64,000 nt of DNA from Flavobacterium sp. UMI-01 (lineage in GTDB: Bacteria > Bacteroidota > Bacteroidia > Flavobacteriales > Flavobacteriaceae): assembly GCF_019656315.1 (NCBI RefSeq), contig NZ_BPLU01000073.1, forward strand, positions 119,818 through 183,817, read 5' to 3'. The notes beneath the pieces are model-generated. The model did not search any database. It was given only the letters and a program-made list of their open reading frames with translations, and had not been told where the DNA came from. Position numbers and translations under genes: made by a program. Of this stretch, positions 45,501 through 54,947 are shown piece after piece. Position 1 is the first letter of the stretch. The number at the start of each line of letters is the position of its first letter.

Positions 45501-47085
45501 GAATACCATCCAAAGGAGGATTGGTTACTTGAGCAAATAATTGTTTGAAGTAATTTGGAATCAATTGAGGTCTGTCTGACAAAACAGCAAGAGGGGTATC
45601 GATACCCATAGAACCCAAAGCTTCTTTTCCTACTTGAGCCATAGGGGTAATCATATCCTGAATATCCTCTAAGGTATAGTTAAATAAACGTTCTCTTGTT
45701 TTTAAATCAATTGTTTCGATTGGACATGCTTTAGATGTGGTAGGAACATCTTTTAAGTTCAAACGGTATTGTTTCAACCATTCTTTATAAGGTCTTTCAG
45801 AAACAATTTTACTTTTGATTTCTTCGTCATTGATGATACGACCTTCGTTCATGTCAACCAAGAACATTTTTCCTGGCTCTAATCTACCGTGGCTTTCTAC
45901 ATCAGCAGGATCTACTTCGACCACACCAATTTCAGAAGCCATAATCAATTTACCACTCTTAGTAACAGTATAACGAGAAGGTCTTAAACCGTTACGGTCT
46001 AATAAAGCTCCTACGTAATCACCGTCAGAAAATGGTACAGATGCAGGACCATCCCAAGGTTCCATAATACAAGCATTGTATTCGTAGAACGCTTTTCTTT
46101 CCTCAGACATGGTTTTGTGTTTTTCCCATGCTTCAGGAATCATCATCATCATAACTTCCGGTAATGAACGACCTGTATGGGTTAATAGCTCTACCACCAT
46201 ATCCATAGAAGCAGAATCTGATTTTCCAGGTAAGATGATAGGGAACAATCTTTCGATTTGAGGACCAAAGACATCACTCTTCATGATTTCTTCACGTACA
46301 CGCATTCTACTTACGTTTCCACGCAACGTGTTAATCTCTCCATTTTGACACATATATCTAAATGGTTGCGCTAGCTCCCAAGTAGGCATCGTGTTAGTAG
46401 AGAAACGTTGGTGTACTAAAGCCAAACGAGTCACTAAGTCACTTTGTTGTAAATCGGTATAATAAGGCCCAATATCTTCAGGCATAATGATACCTTTATA
46501 TATTAAGGTAGTAGTAGATAAACTAGGAACATAAAAATAAGAACTCTGCGAGATTTTAGAACCAGCAATAGTATGTTCTGTGATTTTACGTGCAGCATAT
46601 AACTTAGCTTTGAAAGTAGCTTCGTCAATAGCTTCAGTTTTTCCAACAAAAATTTGTTCAATCGTTGGTTCCGAAGCTAATGCAATTTCACCTAATTGAG
46701 TAGAATCAACAGGAACTTCTCTCCATCCTAAAACAGAAAGTCCTTGCGCTTTAATTTCTTTTTCAAAAATGTCTTTACAATATACATATTGATTTTTGAT
46801 TTTTGGTAAAAACACCATTCCAACTGCATACTCACGAGGGGCAGGTATTGAGAAGTCACAAACTCTATTGAAATATTCGTGTGGTATGTCAATCAAAAGT
46901 CCAGCACCATCTCCCGTTTTTCCGTCAGCACTTACACCACCACGGTGCTCTAGTTTTACTAGAATTTCTAATGCGTCGTGTATAATTTGATTCGTTTTCT
47001 CACCTTTAAGGTTGCAAATAAAACCAGCTCCACAGTTTTCATGCTCGAATTCTGGCAAATAAAGGCCTTGTTCTTTAAGTTTCAT
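42571..47085 (-). CDS. gltB: Glutamate synthase, large subunit
   Basis: 1504 residues, normal for the family. The N-terminal 17 residues are a propeptide: Cys18 in ENCGAGF is the expected N-terminal nucleophile of the glutamine amidotransferase domain (about 18-430). The central domain and the FMN-binding synthase domain follow (about 840-1200, with GGKSNSGEGGE and GYDGGTGASP). The [3Fe-4S] cysteines are in KCHLNTCPVG, and the C-terminal GXGXG beta-helix ends the chain. With GltD it forms glutamate from glutamine and 2-oxoglutarate, the main ammonium assimilation route. Confidence 0.96.
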   Translation of the reverse strand: MKLKEQGLYLPEFEHENCGAGFICNLKGEKTNQIIHDALEILVKLEHRGGVSADGKTGDGAGLLIDIPHEYFNRVCDFSIPAPREYAVGMVFLPKIKNQYVYCKDIFEKEIKAQGLSVLGWREVPVDSTQLGEIALASEPTIEQIFVGKTEAIDEATFKAKLYAARKITEHTIAGSKISQSSYFYVPSLSTTTLIYKGIIMPEDIGPYYTDLQQSDLVTRLALVHQRFSTNTMPTWELAQPFRYMCQNGEINTLRGNVSRMRVREEIMKSDVFGPQIERLFPIILPGKSDSASMDMVVELLTHTGRSLPEVMMMMIPEAWEKHKTMSEERKAFYEYNACIMEPWDGPASVPFSDGDYVGALLDRNGLRPSRYTVTKSGKLIMASEIGVVEVDPADVESHGRLEPGKMFLVDMNEGRIINDEEIKSKIVSERPYKEWLKQYRLNLKDVPTTSKACPIETIDLKTRERLFNYTLEDIQDMITPMAQVGKEALGSMGIDTPLAVLSDRPQLIPNYFKQLFAQVTNPPLDGIREEIVTDISLALGQDRNIFDISSKQCRKLRIQNPVISNDDLEKIRNIDIDHFKAETIEILYSKSKGLNGLENALEDIIIQITKAVERGTNIIILSDRGVNKEFAPIPALLACSYVHHQMNRLRKRSYFDIIIESAEPREPHHFATLFGYGASAINPYMVNEIIRVQVQEGFITGISEQKAVDNFNKAIGSGILKIMNKIGISTLHSYRGSQIFEIVGFNSKFVEKYFPYTASRIEGIGLYEIEKEISERYNYAYPDVLIPNRLGLNIGGEYRWRRNGERHMFNPTTIAKLQQAVRLSDQASYDVYAKTVNDQAKNLMTIRGLFEFDNLDPIPLDEVEPWTEIVKRFKTGAMSYGSISREAHENLAIAMNRIGGKSNSGEGGEDRTRFQPDVNGDSRNSAIKQVASGRFGVTSHYLSSAKEIQIKMAQGAKPGEGGQLPGEKVLPWIASARNSTPFVGLISPPPHHDIYSIEDLAQLIFDLKNANREARINVKLVSEVGVGTIAAGVAKAKADVVLIAGYDGGTGASPLTSLKHAGLPWELGLAEAQQTLVLNNLRSRIVVECDGQLKTGRDVAIAALLGAEEFGFATAPLVASGCIMMRKCHLNTCPVGIATQDKELRKNFKGTPEHVINFFYYVAEELRGIMAQLGFRTMEEMIGQTHKINSNKAITHYKARGLDLSSILHRPDTYKYMTVRNTEKQDHGLDNVLDFQILKDSHRALYRKEKMTLNYPISNINRSVGAIVSNEISKIYGHLGLPEDTLNINFTGSAGQSLGAFSAHGLTFTVEGNTNDYLGKGLSGAKLIIKKPAAATFVAEENIIVGNVCLFGAIEGEAYINGIAGERFAVRNSGAIAVVEGVGDHGCEYMTGGKVVVLGKTGRNFAAGMSGGIAYIYDPEHKFKNGLCNTETIEFETVEGNEADELKQLIERHVLYTNSSKGTQLLNDWNASLNNFVKVMPTEYKKALKRLETEVQMVEELTV

Positions 47086-47442
47086 GCTTGATAAATTTTT
47101 TTACAAAAATAAAGATTTCATTATATATTATGAATTGAAAACGAGACGGAAGCTATATTTTTGTAATAAAAGCATAAAATCTGAGTAAAATTGTAAATAA
47201 TTCGGTTTTTGCTATCTTGTTTTGATAAATTAATAATTTTATTTGTTTTTAAAAGGCTATTTTAACCAATTTGGATAAGTTTTTGTAATTTTTTTTGCGA
47301 ATTTTCAAACGTTATAGTGACGCGATTTTCTAGAAACTGAATTTTTTTGATGCAAAAAATGAAATTCGTTTTATTTAACATTTGTTATCAAATTATTGAT
47401 TTTTAAATTCCAAAAACGTTTCTCTCTTAGGATGTATTTTGC
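47086..47442. other. Divergent regulatory region between gltB and sucC
   Basis: A 416-base gap without an ORF of note. TATTTTTG on the minus strand (47104-47111) is a likely -7 element of gltB. The remainder is AT-rich with no obvious operator; a repressor or nitrogen-responsive site cannot be read by eye. Confidence 0.5.
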
Positions 47443-47450
47443 TACTTTTG
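47443..47450 (+). promoter_or_regulatory. -7 element of sucC
   Basis: TACTTTTG, a TAnnTTTG match, 51 bases before the chosen start. It argues against the in-frame ATG at 47439, which lies upstream of it. Confidence 0.55.
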
Positions 47451-47501
47451 TGCCACTTATTTATTCTGAAACAAATTCAGGGTCCAGATAAAATCTATAT
47501 T

Positions 47502-48695
47502 ATGAACATACACGAATATCAAGGTAAAGAAATTTTAGCTAGCTACGGAGTTCGCGTGCAACGCGGAATAGTGGCTAATAATGCAGTAGAAGCGGTAGCA
47601 GCTGCAAAACAATTAACTGCTGAAACTGGTACAGGTTGGCACGTTATTAAAGCTCAGGTTCACGCAGGTGGACGTGGTAAAGGTGGTGGTGTTAAATTGG
47701 CTAAAAATTTAGATCAAGTTGCTGAAATTGCTGGTCAAATCATCGGAATGCAATTGGTAACTCCTCAAACATCTGCTGAGGGGAAAAAAGTACACAAAGT
47801 ATTAGTTGCTGAAGATGTATATTATCCAGGAGAAAGTGAAACTTCTGAATTTTATGTTTCCGTATTATTGAATAGAGCTACTGGTCGTAATATGATTATG
47901 TATTCTACTGAAGGTGGAATGGATATTGAAGAAGTTGCTGAGCATACTCCGCATTTAATCTTTACTGAGGAAATTGATCCTGCGGTAGGATTACAAGGTT
48001 TTCAAGCTAGAAGAATCGCTTTTAACTTAGGCGTAACTGGAAATGCTTTTAAAGAAATGGTGAAATTCATTGATGCGTTATACAAAGCTTATATTGGTTC
48101 TGACGCTTCTATGTTTGAAATTAACCCTGTTTTGAAAACATCTGATGATAAAATTTTGGCTGTAGATGCTAAAGTAAATATTGATGATAATGCTTTGTAC
48201 AGACAAAGAGCGTATGCTGAAATGCGTGATGTTCTTGAGGAAAACCCTATCGAAGTTGAGGCTAAAGAAGTAGGATTAAACTATGTTGACCTTGATGGAA
48301 CTGTAGGGTGTATGGTAAACGGTGCTGGATTAGCAATGGCAACTATGGACTTAATTAAGTATGCTGGTTTTGAGCCTGCAAACTTCTTAGATGTAGGAGG
48401 AACTGCTGACGCAAAACGTGTTGAAACAGCTTTCCGTATCATCTTAAAGGATCCAAACGTAAAAGCAATTTTGATTAACATTTTTGGTGGTATCGTTCGT
48501 TGTGATCGTGTGGCACAAGGTGTTGTTGATGCTTATAAAAATATGGGAGACGCTATTAAAGTGCCAATCATCGTTCGTTTACAAGGTACAAATGCCGAAA
48601 TTGCAAAAGAATTAATTGATAATTCAGGTATGCCAATTTTGTCAGCTGTTGCTTTCCAAGAAGCTGCAGACCAAGTACAAGCTGCTTTATCATAA
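47502..48695 (+). CDS. sucC: Succinyl-CoA synthetase, beta subunit
   Basis: ATG at 47502 gives 397 residues beginning MNIHEYQGKEIL, the conserved family start; the frame is open from 47439 but that lies before the promoter. The ATP-grasp domain (GGRGKGGGVK loop near residue 50) and the CoA-ligase domain (NIFGGIVRCDRVA) are intact. It couples succinyl-CoA cleavage to ATP or GTP formation in the TCA cycle. The alpha subunit gene sucD is not adjacent. Confidence 0.95.
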   Translation: MNIHEYQGKEILASYGVRVQRGIVANNAVEAVAAAKQLTAETGTGWHVIKAQVHAGGRGKGGGVKLAKNLDQVAEIAGQIIGMQLVTPQTSAEGKKVHKVLVAEDVYYPGESETSEFYVSVLLNRATGRNMIMYSTEGGMDIEEVAEHTPHLIFTEEIDPAVGLQGFQARRIAFNLGVTGNAFKEMVKFIDALYKAYIGSDASMFEINPVLKTSDDKILAVDAKVNIDDNALYRQRAYAEMRDVLEENPIEVEAKEVGLNYVDLDGTVGCMVNGAGLAMATMDLIKYAGFEPANFLDVGGTADAKRVETAFRIILKDPNVKAILINIFGGIVRCDRVAQGVVDAYKNMGDAIKVPIIVRLQGTNAEIAKELIDNSGMPILSAVAFQEAADQVQAALS

Positions 48696-48739
48696 TTGAA
48701 AAGTAAATAAAGTGTTATTTTTATAACACATCATTATAA

Positions 48740-48769
48740 AAATCCTGAGTACTGCTCAGGATTTTTTTT
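48740..48769 (+). terminator. Terminator of sucC
   Basis: AAATCCTGAG (48740-48749) pairs with CTCAGGATTT (48755-48764), followed by a T-run. Located 45 bases after the sucC stop. Confidence 0.85.
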
Positions 48770-48998
48770 ATGCTAAATTTAAAGGAAAACTACTGTAAGG
48801 TTATTGGAATGTTAATGATAAGAATAGCTCCATTAGATGAATATTTAAGGGGTGTTTTGCTTTTTTATTGTTAAAAACGCATCGATACTAGTTTAATTTT
48901 TTATGGTTGGTATTTTTTCAAGAAATAAAATAGTTAAACAATTTTTTTACTTTTTTTATGCATTTTACCATTGCGTTAAGTCCTTGCAACATGCTGTT

Positions 48999-49025
48999 TT
49001 GTTTGTGAGTAAGACTGTAATTTTG
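48999..49025 (+). promoter_or_regulatory. Promoter of the small secreted protein gene
   Basis: TTG (48999-49001), a 16-base spacer and TAATTTTG (49018-49025). The spacer is slightly short. The rest of the 373-base gap after sucC holds only the sucC terminator and AT-rich sequence. Confidence 0.5.
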
Positions 49026-49068
49026 TCTTGTAATAAGAAAATAAGTCAAATTATAACGATAAGTAACA

Positions 49069-49404
49069 ATGAAAAAAATAGCATTAATAATAGCGTTCTT
49101 TTTAATGATGGGTTCAGTTGTTGAGGCCAAAGCATTAAAACCTAAAAAGAGACAATTGTCCACTACTACGGAACTAACTAATTTTTTAACTCCTGATCGT
49201 GCGGTAGGCGAACTAGAAAGTCCAACCTTGGTAAAAGTAAGGATTAGAGTGAACTCCAATAGAGAGATTATTGTTTTGCATACGGATACCGATAATTCGG
49301 AATTGAGCAACTACATTATTGAAAAATTAAATTATAAAAAACTATTAACTGACGATATCCAGTTGGATAAAGACTATGTTTTTGAAGTAAATTTTCAGTC
49401 TTAA
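49069..49404 (+). CDS. Small exported protein of unknown function
   Basis: 111 residues with a Sec signal peptide (MKKIALIIAFFLMMGSVVEA). The mature part is short and beta-rich (VKVRIRVNSNREIIVLHTDTDNSELSNYIIEKLN), with a pattern like the TonB C-terminal or secretin-type small alpha/beta domain, but I recognise no family. It has its own promoter and terminator, so it is expressed as a single gene. Confidence 0.75.
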   Translation: MKKIALIIAFFLMMGSVVEAKALKPKKRQLSTTTELTNFLTPDRAVGELESPTLVKVRIRVNSNREIIVLHTDTDNSELSNYIIEKLNYKKLLTDDIQLDKDYVFEVNFQS

Positions 49405-49470
49405 CGATAAAATTTCAAATGCAGATGAATTTGGAATTTGGTATTCAAGAATAGCTAAATTATTTTATAA

Positions 49471-49510
49471 AAAAAATGTTCATTGCAGTTTGAAAGCATG
49501 AACATTTTTT
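49471..49510 (+). terminator. Terminator behind the small exported protein gene
   Basis: AAATGTTCAT (49474-49483) pairs with ATGAACATTT (49498-49507), followed by a T-rich tail. Confidence 0.75.
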
Positions 49511-49551
49511 GTTTATATAGTAAGCCAGGGGTTAATTCCTAAGAGGTGTTT

Positions 49552-49836
49552 TTAAGCAGTAGCTAAATATTTTTTATCGATATAAAAAGTGCCAAACGGT
49601 ATTAACGAAGCTACTAGAATAATTCCTAATGTCTTCCAATCCCAGTTTTGAGCCTTTTTTAATAGTATGGCTAAGCCTACATAACCAATAAACAAGATGC
49701 CATGGCTCATTCCGATAGGGTATAGTAAGGTGTGGTATAATTCAGGATTAGTGGTTTTAATGAAAAGCATATTTGAAAATAAAACCAAATAAGATATTCC
49801 TTCTAATATAGCGGTGATTTTGAAAAGTTTGAACAT
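49552..49836 (-). CDS. Membrane protein, DUF3817 family
   Basis: 94 residues from ATG at 49836 (MFKLFKITAILEG); a longer frame starting at 49857 adds only seven polar residues. Three hydrophobic helices are predicted (ITAILEGISYLVLFSNM, IGMSHGILFIGYVGLAILL, LGIILVASLIPFGTFY). The EGISYL motif and the PIGMSHGILF segment fit DUF3817 integral membrane proteins, of unknown function. Confidence 0.85.
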   Translation of the reverse strand: MFKLFKITAILEGISYLVLFSNMLFIKTTNPELYHTLLYPIGMSHGILFIGYVGLAILLKKAQNWDWKTLGIILVASLIPFGTFYIDKKYLATA

Positions 49837-49928
49837 GATGTTTTTGTTTTTGGGCAAAAATAAACAATAACATTGGCTTAAATATCATATATTGAGCAAT
49901 TTTAACGTTGTTTTTGTGTTTTTTAACT

Positions 49929-50465
49929 ATGAGTAAAAGAGAATTAAAAAAATATTTGATTGAGTTGAATAAAGAACAACTCGAGGAGCAGATTATTTCT
50001 TTGTATGATAAGTTTTTGCCTGTAAAAACCTATTATGATTTTGTTTTTAACCCAAAGGAAGAAGTGTTATTACGAGAGAGTAAACTTAAGATCTCGAACG
50101 AATTTTTTCCAGTAAAAACGACGGGAAAAAGGAGCAAGCCTAAGATGCGACGTTCTGTTGCCCAAAAGCACATCAAGCAATTTTTACTTTTAGGAGTAGA
50201 TCCTTTTATTACTGCCGATTTAATGTTATATACTATTGAAATTGCGTTGGCATTTTCAGCAGAAAACAAGAATAGACTTGAGTCTTTTTACAAAAGCATC
50301 TTCAATTCTTATGAGCAAGCGGTGCGTTTTGTTATTGCAAATGGCATGGTTGCTGCGTTTGAAAAAAGAATTATAGCCATACATAATGAAATTTTAGTGC
50401 AAAAATGGAAAAATCAAGCGCAATTTAATGCGATTATAGAACTATTTGAACGGGAAAACAATTAG
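49929..50465 (+). CDS. DUF6155 family protein
   Basis: 178 residues from ATG 49929 (MSKRELKKYL); an in-frame ATG 21 bases earlier is less likely. The protein is entirely helical and basic, with the family-like MSKRELKKYL...LYDKF start and KMRRSVAQKHIKQF core. No membrane segment or known catalytic motif. In flavobacteria this family is conserved, function unknown. The next gene starts 96 bases later. Confidence 0.72.
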   Translation: MSKRELKKYLIELNKEQLEEQIISLYDKFLPVKTYYDFVFNPKEEVLLRESKLKISNEFFPVKTTGKRSKPKMRRSVAQKHIKQFLLLGVDPFITADLMLYTIEIALAFSAENKNRLESFYKSIFNSYEQAVRFVIANGMVAAFEKRIIAIHNEILVQKWKNQAQFNAIIELFERENN

Positions 50466-50561
50466 AATTCCTATTTATTTAAAGATTATCTATCTTTTTG
50501 TTTAATTATAACCGTTTAACTGTTTTTTAGACGTATTTTTGCAAAAAATCAATAATAGATA

Positions 50562-52118
50562 ATGCTCGAAAACATTTTAGAAGTAGAAAAAGAAGAGAAA
50601 AAAGAACTTTATGCGTATCAGCAAGGCGATATTGACGCCATTTTTGAACGTATAGATAATGGACCAAAGCAACATCATCTTTTGTACCAACTACCTACTG
50701 GTGGTGGAAAAACGGTGATTTTTTCTGAAATTGTTCGTAGGTATCTTTCCAAACACGATAAAAAAGTTGTCGTTTTAACACATAGGATTGAGTTGTGTAA
50801 GCAAACCTCCAAGATGTTAAAAGGTTTTGGAGTAAAAAATAAAATCATCAACAGTAAGGTAAAAGACCTTCCAGACCAAAATGATTTTTCATGTTTTGTA
50901 GCTATGGTCGAAACTTTGAAAAACCGAATCAATGATGAAAAATTGCATTTGGACAATATTGGTTTGGTAATCATTGATGAGGCACATTATAATTCGTTTA
51001 GAAAATTATTAAACTCGTTTAAAAACGCTTTTATTTTAGGAGTTACCGCTACACCATTAAGTTCGAATATCAAGTTGCCAATGCATCAGAGCTATGACGA
51101 ATTAATTGTAGGCGATACGATTGCGTCTTTAATTGAAAAAGGATTCTTAGCTCGTGCTGTTACCTATAGTTATGATGTAGGATTAACTTCGCTGAAAGTG
51201 GGAATCAATGGAGATTATACTGTAAAATCATCCGATGATTTATATACAAATACGATGATGCAAGAAAAATTATTGCATGCTTATACCGAAAGATCATTAG
51301 GTAAGAAAACCCTAATTTTTAATAACGGTATTAATACTTCGTTGTATGTATATGATACTTTTAGAGAAGCGGGTTACCCTATTCGCCATTTAGACAATAC
51401 TAGTAGTAATGAGGAGCGAAAAGAGATTTTATATTGGTTCAAGCACACACCCGATGCTATTTTAACTTCTGTTGGAATCTTAACGACGGGTTTTGATGAA
51501 CCTACAGTAGAAACCATCATTTTGAATAGAGCAACTAAGTCTCTTACTTTATATTTTCAAATGATAGGTCGTGGTTCTCGAAAATTAGCCAATAAAGAAG
51601 AATTTACTGTTATCGATTTAGGAAATAACGCAGCTCGTTTTGGGTTATGGAGTGAGCCAGTCAATTGGCAACATATTTTTAAATCACCTGAATTTTATCT
51701 TGAAAATTTAAGAGACGATTCGGAAATTGAATTGCATTTTAAATATTCTATGCCACCAGAATTGCGTGCTAAGTTTAGTAAAACTGCTGATGTAACTTTT
51801 GATGTCGATGAAGAACACAAACAAGCGATTGCACAGAATTTACGTTCAAAGGTAGTGCTCGAAAAATCGTTAGACCAACACGCTTCGATGTGTGTGGATA
51901 ACACTGAGGATTTAAAAGAGGCTAGATTGTTATCCAAAGAGTTGGATCAAGATATAGAATGCCGAATCAAAAGGTATTCTAAATGTTTGAGTCAGTGTAG
52001 TAAAAATTACCGAGAGTGGTTAGTAGATGACTACAAACAAAAATTGACGCTATTGATAGGCAAAAAATATAGAGAAAAAATATTGCGAGAGTTAGAAGAA
52101 GAAGATGATGAGGAATAA
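50562..52118 (+). CDS. Superfamily 2 DNA/RNA helicase (DEAD/DEAH, type III-restriction-like)
   Basis: 518 residues with Walker A LPTGGGKTV, motif II IIDEAHYN (DEAH), motif III GVTATPL, and motif VI QMIGRGSR. The C-terminal 120 residues are charged and helical, ending in Glu/Asp-rich residues. No nuclease or methylase gene lies nearby, so it is probably not part of a restriction system. It resembles the conserved solitary Bacteroidota helicases with homology to XPB/UvrB-like translocases. Its role is unknown. The next helicase gene begins 46 bases later on the same strand. Confidence 0.88.
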   Translation: MLENILEVEKEEKKELYAYQQGDIDAIFERIDNGPKQHHLLYQLPTGGGKTVIFSEIVRRYLSKHDKKVVVLTHRIELCKQTSKMLKGFGVKNKIINSKVKDLPDQNDFSCFVAMVETLKNRINDEKLHLDNIGLVIIDEAHYNSFRKLLNSFKNAFILGVTATPLSSNIKLPMHQSYDELIVGDTIASLIEKGFLARAVTYSYDVGLTSLKVGINGDYTVKSSDDLYTNTMMQEKLLHAYTERSLGKKTLIFNNGINTSLYVYDTFREAGYPIRHLDNTSSNEERKEILYWFKHTPDAILTSVGILTTGFDEPTVETIILNRATKSLTLYFQMIGRGSRKLANKEEFTVIDLGNNAARFGLWSEPVNWQHIFKSPEFYLENLRDDSEIELHFKYSMPPELRAKFSKTADVTFDVDEEHKQAIAQNLRSKVVLEKSLDQHASMCVDNTEDLKEARLLSKELDQDIECRIKRYSKCLSQCSKNYREWLVDDYKQKLTLLIGKKYREKILRELEEEDDEE

Positions 52119-52164
52119 TAAGTAGAGATTCTAAAATTTAATTGATTAAAACAAGTTCATTATC

Positions 52165-53502
52165 ATGACAAAACAATTCTCGGATTTAGGAATTTCGGCA
52201 CCAATTCTGCAAGCACTTACGGCATTAAATATTGTTGAACCTACAGAAATTCAGCAAAAAACAATTCCGTTATTACTGCGCAACACAACAGATTTAGTAG
52301 GTATCGCTAAAACAGGTACTGGTAAAACAGCTGCTTTTGGCCTGCCCTTACTTCAACTGGTATCTACAGAAGTTGCAACAATACAAGCAGTAATTTTGGT
52401 TCCCACACGAGAATTAGGACATCAAATTTTTAGTAATCTTGAATCTTTTGGTAAAAATATTTCAGGGATTTCAATTGTTTCCACTTGTGGAGGAGTTCCT
52501 ATCAAACCTCAAATAGAAAGATTAAAACAACCCACTCATATTTTAGTGGCCACACCTGGTAGATTAGTCGATTTGATTCAACGTCAAGCGATTGATTTAT
52601 CGGCTACCGCCTTTTTAGTGTTAGATGAAGCTGACGAAATGGTTTCTATACTTAAAGAGAGTTTGGACGAAATAGTAGCTTCTTTGCCTAAAAATCATAA
52701 AACCATATTGTTTTCTGCAACTTTACCAGGAACAATCAAGCAATTGATACAGAATTATTTGAATAAAAATGTTGTTCAAATTAATGCTGATATGGAAACA
52801 GTAGGGAATCAAGGAATTCAACATCAATATGTAGTTGTAGAACCCATTGAAAAATTGGAAGTGTTGATGCATTTTCTAAATAGTAAAGAGGGAGAACGCG
52901 GTATAATTTTTTGTAAAACAAAAGCAGCGGTCAATAAGTTAGCAAAAAATTTAGCGATAAACCGTTTTTCGTCGGGGGCAATTCATGGGAGTTTGACCCA
53001 AGGTATTCGAGACCGAATTATGGAGCAATTTCGGGAAGGACATATCAATATATTGGTAGCTACTGATTTGGCAGCAAGAGGAATCGATGTCAAAGAGGTT
53101 TCGTATGTAGTCAATTACCATTTGCCAGACACTTATGAAAATTATGTTCATCGTAGCGGAAGAACTGCGAGAGCAGGAGGAGAAGGATTATCCTTGACCG
53201 TATTACAACAAGAAGAAGTAGCCCAAATTGCTGATTTTGAAAAAGAATTAGGAATTACTTTTCACCCTTTTCAAAAACCATCTGAATTGAGTATTGAAAA
53301 CAACAATACATTATTATGGGCCAAACAAATTTTTAAGACCAAACCCAATCACGATGTGGATGCGGAGCTAAAAACCAAAATCAAAACCATTTTTCATCAT
53401 TTGACGAAAGAAGAACTTGTTGAAAAAGTTTTGGCTAATTATTTATTGCAAAATAAAGTGATAACCGTTGAAAAACCTGAAAAAAAAGTAAAGAAGAACT
53501 AA
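52165..53502 (+). CDS. DEAD-box ATP-dependent RNA helicase (DbpA/RhlE-like)
   Basis: 445 residues: Q motif (STEIQQKTIP-type), AKTGTGKTA, PTRELG, DEAD (VLDEADEM), SAT, and HRSGRTARAGG. The C-terminal 80 residues are basic (ends KKVKKN) and lack a clear RRM-like domain. It acts on RNA, probably in ribosome assembly or decay. It is distinct from the longer DeaD-type helicase at 6.8-8.7 kb. Likely co-transcribed with the helicase before and the NADH dehydrogenase after it (30-base gap). Confidence 0.9.
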   Translation: MTKQFSDLGISAPILQALTALNIVEPTEIQQKTIPLLLRNTTDLVGIAKTGTGKTAAFGLPLLQLVSTEVATIQAVILVPTRELGHQIFSNLESFGKNISGISIVSTCGGVPIKPQIERLKQPTHILVATPGRLVDLIQRQAIDLSATAFLVLDEADEMVSILKESLDEIVASLPKNHKTILFSATLPGTIKQLIQNYLNKNVVQINADMETVGNQGIQHQYVVVEPIEKLEVLMHFLNSKEGERGIIFCKTKAAVNKLAKNLAINRFSSGAIHGSLTQGIRDRIMEQFREGHINILVATDLAARGIDVKEVSYVVNYHLPDTYENYVHRSGRTARAGGEGLSLTVLQQEEVAQIADFEKELGITFHPFQKPSELSIENNNTLLWAKQIFKTKPNHDVDAELKTKIKTIFHHLTKEELVEKVLANYLLQNKVITVEKPEKKVKKN

Positions 53503-53532
53503 AAACAAAAAAAATATACTAAAAAAAAACTT

Positions 53533-54813
53533 ATGGAAATCGTAATCATCGGAGGTGGTTTTGCAGGAATGAATCTAGCAAAAGAGCTATTGAATCAAGA
53601 CGGGGTTCATGTAACTTTAGTTGATAAAAATAACTACAATTTTTTTCCACCCTTAATTTATCAGGTAGCCACTGCTTATTTAGAGCCCTCAAGTATTAGT
53701 TATCCCTTTCGTAAATTTTTTGCAGGCAAAAAGAATTTACAGTTTCGATTAGGTGAATTTCAAGAGGTGGTACCAAAAGAAAATAAAGTTATTTTAAGTA
53801 ATGGAGAATTACATTATGACCAATTGATTTTTGCTACTGGAGCTGAAACGAGTTATTTTGGGATGGAAAATGTTAAAAAGAATGCCATTCCAATGAAAAC
53901 CTTGAATGACGCTATCGTAATGCGAAATACATTGTTGAAAAATTTGGAGAAAGCTGCAATTACCAAAGACATTCGTAAACGTCGTAAATTATTAACCATT
54001 GTAGTTGCTGGTGGAGGTCCTACAGGGGTCGAAATTTCAGGAATGTTTGCTGAAATGCGTAAAAATATTTTGTTGAAAGAATATCCAGAATTAGGTACAA
54101 CCGCTAGTAATATTTATCTAGTTGATGGGGCACCTGCGTTGTTGACTCCCATGAGTAAAAAATCTCAAGAAGATACCTATAAGGCCATTACTGAATTAGG
54201 TGTAGTGGTTAAATTGAACAACAATGTTGTAGATTATGTAGATGATACTGTTTATTTTGCCAACGGAGAAACCATTCAGACCAAAAATTTGATTTGGGCG
54301 GCAGGGGTAACTGCAAGAGAATATAAAGGATTGGCACCGGAGTCTTATGGACGAGGAAAACGATTGATAACAGATGCTTATAATAAAATTGAAGGTACTG
54401 AAAACATTTATGCGATAGGAGATACATGTATTCAATTTAACGATTCAAAGTTCCCACAAGGGCATCCTCAGGTAGCTCAAGTTGCCATTCAACAAGGAAT
54501 TAATTTGGCTAAAAATTTCAAATTGAAATTAAACAACAAACCACAAGTTCCTTTTATTTATAATGATAAAGGAGCGATGGCAATTATAGGGAAGAATAAA
54601 GCAGTAGTTGATTTGCCAAAACCAGAAATGCATTTTAATGGTTTTTTTGCTTGGATTATTTGGTTATTTATCCACTTGATTTCATTAATTACCTATAGAA
54701 ACAAGGTGAAAACGTTCTACAACTGGATGGTTGCTTATTTTTCAAAAGACAATTCTTTGCGTATGATTATTCGCCCAGATAAAAAAACACCTAAAACCAT
54801 TAGTGAAGTTTAG
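53533..54813 (+). CDS. ndh: NADH dehydrogenase type II (single-subunit, non-proton-pumping)
   Basis: 426 residues. FAD site IIGGGFAGMNLA at the start, NAD site VVAGGGPTGVEISG near residue 160, and a second FAD motif YAIGDTC. A hydrophobic segment near the C-terminus (FFAWIIWLFIHLISLIT) fits membrane association. It passes electrons from NADH to the quinone pool. Followed by a strong terminator. Confidence 0.92.
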   Translation: MEIVIIGGGFAGMNLAKELLNQDGVHVTLVDKNNYNFFPPLIYQVATAYLEPSSISYPFRKFFAGKKNLQFRLGEFQEVVPKENKVILSNGELHYDQLIFATGAETSYFGMENVKKNAIPMKTLNDAIVMRNTLLKNLEKAAITKDIRKRRKLLTIVVAGGGPTGVEISGMFAEMRKNILLKEYPELGTTASNIYLVDGAPALLTPMSKKSQEDTYKAITELGVVVKLNNNVVDYVDDTVYFANGETIQTKNLIWAAGVTAREYKGLAPESYGRGKRLITDAYNKIEGTENIYAIGDTCIQFNDSKFPQGHPQVAQVAIQQGINLAKNFKLKLNNKPQVPFIYNDKGAMAIIGKNKAVVDLPKPEMHFNGFFAWIIWLFIHLISLITYRNKVKTFYNWMVAYFSKDNSLRMIIRPDKKTPKTISEV

Positions 54814-54901
54814 AAGTGGAATGATTTTAAATTGAAAATATAACCGTTAAGTTATTCTGTTTTATGTAGTGGAATCCTTTTCGAGTATAATTTAATATAA
54901 G

Positions 54902-54940
54902 AGCCAATTTAATACGTCCCCGTATTAAATTGGCTTTTTT
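54902..54940 (+). terminator. Terminator of the helicase-ndh unit
   Basis: A 14-15-bp perfect stem (54902-54916 with 54921-54935), 4-base loop, followed by five T. It lies just before the convergent transporter gene. Confidence 0.85.
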
Positions 54941-54947
54941 GGGTAAA

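Noticed and set aside
42571..47085. Several long plus-strand frames over gltB and gltD
   Set aside because: These are antisense shadows of the glutamate synthase genes and have no family features.
50562..53502. Idea that the two adjacent helicases form a restriction or defence system
   Set aside because: No nuclease, methylase or specificity gene nearby; the second is a DEAD-box RNA helicase and the third gene is ndh, so a housekeeping unit is more likely.
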